Made by a program: the position numbers and the translations under genes. A stretch of DNA of 64,000 nucleotides, from assembly GCF_023617245.1 (NCBI RefSeq), contig NZ_CP067396.1:3720001-3784000 (forward strand), in the 5' to 3' direction. This DNA comes from Lysobacter enzymogenes (GTDB taxonomy: Bacteria; Pseudomonadota; Gammaproteobacteria; Xanthomonadales; Xanthomonadaceae). Below the pieces are notes generated by a model. The model saw nothing but the letters and a program-made list of their open reading frames with translations, made no database searches and was not told the origin of the DNA. Shown here piece after piece: positions 59,685-64,000 of this stretch (position 1 is the first letter of the stretch; each line of letters begins with the position of its first letter).

Positions 59685-62492
59685 TCAGAACGGCAACGAC
59701 CAACTCGCGAACGCACGCGGGTACTGCCGGCCGAACTCGTAACGATTGTCGAAATCCAGCGCGAACGCCCCACCGCGCGCGAACCGCGCGCTGAAGCTCA
59801 GCCCGAGCACTCCGGCTTCGCGCGCGAACGGGTCGGCCAGGATCGGCGACCACGCCTCGATGCCGGTGAACCGCGCATCGATGTAGCGCCCGGATTGCGC
59901 CAGGGTGCGCTGCCACTCCGCGCGTCCGCTCAGGCTCAGTTGCGCCGAACCCAGTCGCCACTGCCGCTCCAGCCGCGCGCCGGCCAGCAACTGGGTCGCG
60001 CCGAGGCGGGAATCGCCGGCGCTGAGGCCGAAGCCGGCCGCGCCGGCTTCCTCGAAGCCGCTGCGATCCAGGCGCAACGCCTGCGCGCCGACGTAGGGCG
60101 TCAACACGCCGCCGCCGACGCGCAGCCGCTGCCCGGCCTGGACGCCGAAATTCAGGTAGCGCTCGGCGTAATCGGCGCCGGTGCCGAAGCGCATCTCGCC
60201 CAGTTGCACTTCGCGCTGCAGGTCGCGGCTCATCCGGCCGAACGCGGCGCGCCCCAGCACGTAGGCGTCGCCGCGGTTGAAGGCGGCGTAGAGCTGGCCT
60301 TCGGTCTGGCGGTTGCGCTCGCGGTCGCGGCGCTCGCCGCTGTGGGCGACGCCGTCGGTCTGGCTCAACGCCGCGCCCAGGTTCCAGGCGCCGACGCGCT
60401 GGTCGTGGCCGACGATCCAGCCGCGCGCGTCCAGGTCCAGGCGTCCGGCCATCGCCCGTTGCGCGTCGAGGCGGCCGCTCCAGGCGCCGCTGCGCGCGGT
60501 GTCGAGGAACTGCGCGTCCAGGCGCGATTCCAGCGCGCGCCGGTTGGCTTCGATCGCCATCAGCGCGAACGCCGCATCGGCGCTATGCAGCTCGCCCGAG
60601 AGGCTGGCCAGCGAACGCTGCGCCGCTTGCGCGGTGGCCGAGCGCTGCAGCGCGCCGGCGGCGGCGGAAAACGCCTGCGGGCCGCCCGGCGCGGTCACTC
60701 TCGCGCCGCCGTCGAGCCCGTCCAATGCGCCGTCCACGCGCGTGGCCGTCGCCACGTCGGCCGCGCCCATGCCCAGCGACTGCGCCGTCGCGGCGATGCT
60801 CAAGGCGCTGATGTCGAGCCAGGCCTGGGTGCCGCTGTAGCCCAGCGTCGCGGTCAGGAACACGCCCGGCGCGGTCGACAGGCTGGCGAACTGGCCGCTG
60901 ACGCTGCCGGCGTTGAGGAACACTTCGCGATTGGAGCGCACGTAGCCCGGCAGTTGGCCGAGCACGCGCGCATCGCCGCCGAGCGTGGCGGCGCCGCCGA
61001 CGTCGAGCTTCGAGCCGACGAAGAACTGCAATTGCCCCGCCGCCGATTGCGCGTAATCGCCGTCGATGCGCAAGCCCGCGCCTTCGACCCGCAGCGCGCC
61101 CTGGTTGTCCACGCGGTTGGCGATCTTGGCGCCGTTGCCGCCGGCAAAGGTCGCGCCCGCGCGCACCGTCACCGACGAGGCCAGGCTGCCGCCGTCGTTG
61201 AGCCGCAACGTGCCGCCGGCGACTTCGGTGGCGCCGGTGTAGGTGTGGGCGGCACTGCTGTCCAGGCGCAACGTGCCGCTGCCGTCCTTGCTCAGGCCGC
61301 CGGCGCCGGTGAGCGGGTTGCTCCAGGTCGAGGTGCCGTCGAACGCGACGCGCACGTCGCCGAAGTCGAGCCGGTGCAGGCCGCGCACCGCCGCGCCGAC
61401 GTCGAGCAGGCCCTGGCCGAACACCGGATCGACGCCGGGCGCGCCGAGGTCCTTGGCATTGCCGAGCAGCGCCTGCCGCACCAGATCGTTGTTGAAATAG
61501 GGGAACGCCTGCCACACCAGCGCCGCCGCGCCCGATACCTGCGGCGCGGCGAACGAGGTGCCGCGCACCACCCAGTAGCTGGGGTTGCCGACCGCGTCGT
61601 TGACGCCGGTGGCCTGGACGTCGCCGGGCGCGACCAGGCAATAGTTCATGGCGATGCCGCAGGCGTTGGAATAGCTCGCCAGCCGGGTCGGGTTGAGCGT
61701 GTCCAACGCCGCCGCGACGATCCAGCCGCGCTCGAGCACCTGGGCGCCGGCGCCCTGGCTCGGCAGCGAGGCGTTGTCGGACGGCTGCGGCTTGGATTCG
61801 TTGCCGGTGGCGAACACCACCAGCCCGCCGTTGTCGATGAAGGGCTGGTAGGCGGCGATGAAGCTGCGGGTGACGTTGTCGCCGGTCCAGTACAGGCCGC
61901 CCCAGGAGTTGTTCATGATCCGCACGCCGGCGTTCATGAGGTCGCGGCTGACGATGTCGAGCCCGCCGTTGTCGCGCGCCTCGTTGCCCTGGCCGCTGCC
62001 GTCGTCGCTGGGCCGGGTGTCGGCGAGGATGCGCGCGGAGACGATGTTCGCGCCCGGCGCGATGCCGCCGGGCCAGGCGCCGACCGCGGTGCCGGCGATG
62101 ATCTGCGAGACGTAGGTGCCGTGCCCGAGCACGTCGTCGACGCGATGGTTGTTGCTGCGCGGATCGGTGTAGACGAGCATCGGCCCGACCCGGCCGTTGA
62201 GCGCGGGGTGGTCGCGGCGCACGCCGCTGTCGACCACGCCGATGCGCACGCCCTGCCCGGTCAGGCCCAGCGCCTGCGCCGCGCGCGCGTTGGTCAGGTC
62301 CAGATGCGCGCCGATCGGCGGCGGCGGCGTGCTCGGCGGCGTGGTCGGGGGCGGCGTGGTCGGCGTGCTCGGCGGGGGCTCGCGCACGTTGCCGCCGCCT
62401 CCACCGCCGCCGCAGGCGCTCAACACCGCCACCGCGAGCGCGCACAGCGCCCATTGCGTATTGCGCCGCATCGCAGGTTCGAGTCGTTTCAT
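59685..62492 (-). CDS. S8 serine protease autotransporter with N-terminal lipobox
   Basis: A 935-residue protein. A signal with lipobox VLSACGGGGG and a Pro/Thr-rich linker precede the subtilase domain: Asp in GVVDSGVRRDHPAL, His in LGHGTYVSQII, Asn in FATGNES, Ser in VRGTSFAAP. A beta-helical passenger with PATR-type repeats follows (YTGATEVAGGTLRLNDGGSL), then a C-terminal autotransporter barrel of about 270 residues ending in Phe (AFASWSLPF). The protease should be displayed at the surface and perhaps released by self-cleavage. The start is ATG 62492; ATG 62471 is an alternative. Confidence 0.92.
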   Translation of the reverse strand: MKRLEPAMRRNTQWALCALAVAVLSACGGGGGGGNVREPPPSTPTTPPPTTPPSTPPPPIGAHLDLTNARAAQALGLTGQGVRIGVVDSGVRRDHPALNGRVGPMLVYTDPRSNNHRVDDVLGHGTYVSQIIAGTAVGAWPGGIAPGANIVSARILADTRPSDDGSGQGNEARDNGGLDIVSRDLMNAGVRIMNNSWGGLYWTGDNVTRSFIAAYQPFIDNGGLVVFATGNESKPQPSDNASLPSQGAGAQVLERGWIVAAALDTLNPTRLASYSNACGIAMNYCLVAPGDVQATGVNDAVGNPSYWVVRGTSFAAPQVSGAAALVWQAFPYFNNDLVRQALLGNAKDLGAPGVDPVFGQGLLDVGAAVRGLHRLDFGDVRVAFDGTSTWSNPLTGAGGLSKDGSGTLRLDSSAAHTYTGATEVAGGTLRLNDGGSLASSVTVRAGATFAGGNGAKIANRVDNQGALRVEGAGLRIDGDYAQSAAGQLQFFVGSKLDVGGAATLGGDARVLGQLPGYVRSNREVFLNAGSVSGQFASLSTAPGVFLTATLGYSGTQAWLDISALSIAATAQSLGMGAADVATATRVDGALDGLDGGARVTAPGGPQAFSAAAGALQRSATAQAAQRSLASLSGELHSADAAFALMAIEANRRALESRLDAQFLDTARSGAWSGRLDAQRAMAGRLDLDARGWIVGHDQRVGAWNLGAALSQTDGVAHSGERRDRERNRQTEGQLYAAFNRGDAYVLGRAAFGRMSRDLQREVQLGEMRFGTGADYAERYLNFGVQAGQRLRVGGGVLTPYVGAQALRLDRSGFEEAGAAGFGLSAGDSRLGATQLLAGARLERQWRLGSAQLSLSGRAEWQRTLAQSGRYIDARFTGIEAWSPILADPFAREAGVLGLSFSARFARGGAFALDFDNRYEFGRQYPRAFASWSLPF

Positions 62493-63052
62493 CGGTGGGC
62501 CCCACAGCGCTCTGGATCAATGGGAAGACGTGGCCGCTCCCCAGCGGCCGGCCGCGAACCCCGCGGCGTTCGCGCCGCGACGTTCTTTTCAATCCGAACC
62601 CGCTCGTTTTAATGCAAACCTGCGCGGCCGACAAACGAATCCGCCGGCGGGACAGCAAAAGCGCGCGAAGGTCGGTTCGGGCTCGGCCCCTGTCGCCGCG
62701 ACGGCGTGGCCGGCTTTTGTGGGAGGGACTTCACTCCCGACGCCTTTCGGTCAGATCACCGCTAGCTGAGACGAAGCGTCGGGACTGAAGTCCCTCCCAC
62801 AAAAGCTGAAGTCCCTCCCACAAAGGCTTGAAGTCCCCCCTGCAAAACAGGCCGCGAGGCTGCGGAATGTTCAGCTTCGAGCCGTCCGCAGCGCCGATTC
62901 GTTTGTTTTTCGTTATCCCCAGTCCCCGCTTTTCCCCTGCCCGAAAGGGCATTTGCGGCACCGCAACACGGCGCCGCATAATCGAGGGGTTCCGGTCCCC
63001 GGCCCCCGCCCGGCACCGGCCCTCACACGCCACAGTTTTCCGGAGTTCCGCC
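62493..63052. other. Intergenic region with the second GTGGGAGGG repeat
   Basis: A 560-bp gap between divergent genes. The right part should hold the thiolase promoter. Apart from the repeat at 62714-62845, nothing is recognised. Confidence 0.5.
62714..62845. repeat. GTGGGAGGG-type inverted repeat, copy 2, with tandem partial arms
   Basis: Arms TTTTGTGGGAGGGACTTCAC and the complement ACTGAAGTCCCTCCCACAAA. The right arm is then repeated in tandem (GCTGAAGTCCCTCCCACAAA at about 62804-62824, and a worn GCTTGAAGTCCCCCCTGCAA after it), a sign of slippage or repeated insertion. Confidence 0.85.
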
Positions 63053-64000
63053 ATGAGCGATGTCGTCATCGTCGGTGCCAAGCGCACCGCCATCGGTTCC
63101 TTCCTCGGCCAGTTCACCGGCGTCCCGACCCCGACCCTGGGCAGCGCCGCGATCGCCGGCGCGCTGGAACAGGCCGGCGTGGCCGCCGACCAGGTCGACG
63201 AAGTCATCATGGGCTGCGTGCTCCCGGCCGGCCTCGGCCAGGCCCCGGCGCGCCAGGCCGCGCTCGGCGCCGGCCTGCCGACCGCCGCCGGCTGCACCAC
63301 CATCAACAAGGTCTGCGGTTCGGGCATGAAGGCGATCATGCTCGCCCACGACCTGATCCAGGCCGGCTCGGCCAAGGTCGTCGTCGCCGGCGGCATGGAG
63401 TCGATGACCAACGCTCCGCACCTGCTCAACAACTCGCGCACCGGCATCCGCTACGGCAGCGCCGAGTTCCTCGACCACATGGCTTGGGACGGCCTCACCA
63501 ATCCGTACGACGGCAAGGCCATGGGCGTGTTCGGCGACGCCGCCTGCGCCAAGTACGGCTACGATCGCGCCGCCATCGACGCTTATTCCGAAGAGAGCGT
63601 GAAGCGCGCGCAGGCCGCGCAGTCGGCCGGCCACTTCAAGGATGAAATCGTTTCCGTGACGGTCAAGGGCCGCAAGGGCGACGTCGTCGTCGACGCCGAC
63701 GAAGAGCCGGCCAAGATCGACGTGGCCAAGATCCCGACCCTGCGTCCGGCGTTCGGCAAGGACGGCGTGCTGACCGCCGCGGCCTCGTCGAAGATCTCCG
63801 ACGGCGCCGCCGCAACCGCGCTGATGAGCGCCGACGAAGCCGCCGCGCGCGGGCTCAAGCCGCTGGCGCGCATCGTCGCCCACGCCAGCCACGCGCAAGC
63901 GCCGGAGTGGTTCACCACCGCGCCGGTGAAAGCGATTTCAAACGTGCTCGAAAAGGCCGGCTGGAAGGTCGGGGACGTCGATCTGTTCGAGGTCAACGAA
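63053..64000 (+). CDS. Acetyl-CoA C-acyltransferase (thiolase), 3' end outside window
   Basis: At least 316 residues from ATG 63053, GGAG 7 nt upstream; the stop lies beyond the window. It has AKRTAIGSFLGQF at the start, the active-site cysteine in INKVCGSGMKA (about residue 89), VVVAGGMESMTNAPHLL and LTAAASSKISDGAAAT. The second cysteine and GGG motifs lie outside. It joins or splits acetoacetyl-CoA, and could serve leucine breakdown or feed PHB synthesis. An atoB/phaA split is not possible without context. Confidence 0.9.
   Translation, partial: MSDVVIVGAKRTAIGSFLGQFTGVPTPTLGSAAIAGALEQAGVAADQVDEVIMGCVLPAGLGQAPARQAALGAGLPTAAGCTTINKVCGSGMKAIMLAHDLIQAGSAKVVVAGGMESMTNAPHLLNNSRTGIRYGSAEFLDHMAWDGLTNPYDGKAMGVFGDAACAKYGYDRAAIDAYSEESVKRAQAAQSAGHFKDEIVSVTVKGRKGDVVVDADEEPAKIDVAKIPTLRPAFGKDGVLTAAASSKISDGAAATALMSADEAAARGLKPLARIVAHASHAQAPEWFTTAPVKAISNVLEKAGWKVGDVDLFEVNE

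Noticed and set aside
59895..62612. A 905-residue plus-strand frame over the autotransporter gene
   Set aside because: Antisense shadow of the subtilase autotransporter, whose signal, triad and barrel are clear.

Overview
The window is high-GC DNA with the style of Lysobacter (Xanthomonadaceae, Gammaproteobacteria). It carries two alpha-lytic-protease-type pre-pro-proteases, many other exported peptidases, a branched-chain amino acid catabolic set, an Xanthomonadales-type T4SS effector/immunity pair, and several intergenic inverted repeats starting with GTAG. The genus call is inferred from family content, not from a marker gene.

Layout. 1-8.7 kb: small exported proteins, a truncated beta-helix protein, an alpha/beta hydrolase, a PhaZ7-like extracellular PHB depolymerase and two YCII-type proteins. 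8.7-14 kb: three tandem paralogous membrane-anchored FG-GAP/VCBS proteins. 14.2-25.5 kb: a lipoprotein with a SecD-P1-like domain next to an M14 carboxypeptidase, a polysaccharide-lyase-like protein, YqaA, an M13 peptidase, a CGNR regulator divergent from a dehalogenase/epoxide-hydrolase-like enzyme with a double dyad between them, a lysyl-endopeptidase-like protease, and a methyltransferase of a mainly archaeal type. 26-27.7 kb: a lipoprotein plus a zincin effector with a C-terminal XVIPCD, a likely T4SS immunity/effector pair. 28-41 kb: a frameshifted DUF262/DUF1524 (GmrSD-like) gene, a second M13 peptidase, a subtilase, and two equal-length alpha-lytic protease paralogues that flank a decayed second T4SS lipoprotein/effector module. 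41-50 kb: small hypothetical genes, a 14-unit 21-bp repeat array rich in dyads, and two AT-rich genes that look acquired and defensive: an Abi/UG-type reverse transcriptase and a standalone OLD-type ATPase-TOPRIM nuclease. 50-64 kb: IcmF (fused isobutyryl-CoA mutase), a Sel1-like/2OG-Fe(II) oxygenase, leucine dehydrogenase, alpha-carbonic anhydrase, isovaleryl-CoA dehydrogenase, an S8 autotransporter with a lipobox, and the start of a thiolase.

How the genes fit together. Leucine dehydrogenase, isovaleryl-CoA dehydrogenase, IcmF and the thiolase belong to branched-chain acyl-CoA metabolism, which suits an organism rich in iso-fatty acids. The proteases, depolymerase and lyase-like proteins suit a predatory or lytic soil lifestyle. 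The T4SS effector modules and the defence genes (RT, OLD, GmrSD-like) form the accessory layer. Three families of intergenic inverted repeats punctuate the region, mostly next to gene ends. No tRNA, rRNA or CRISPR array was recognised.
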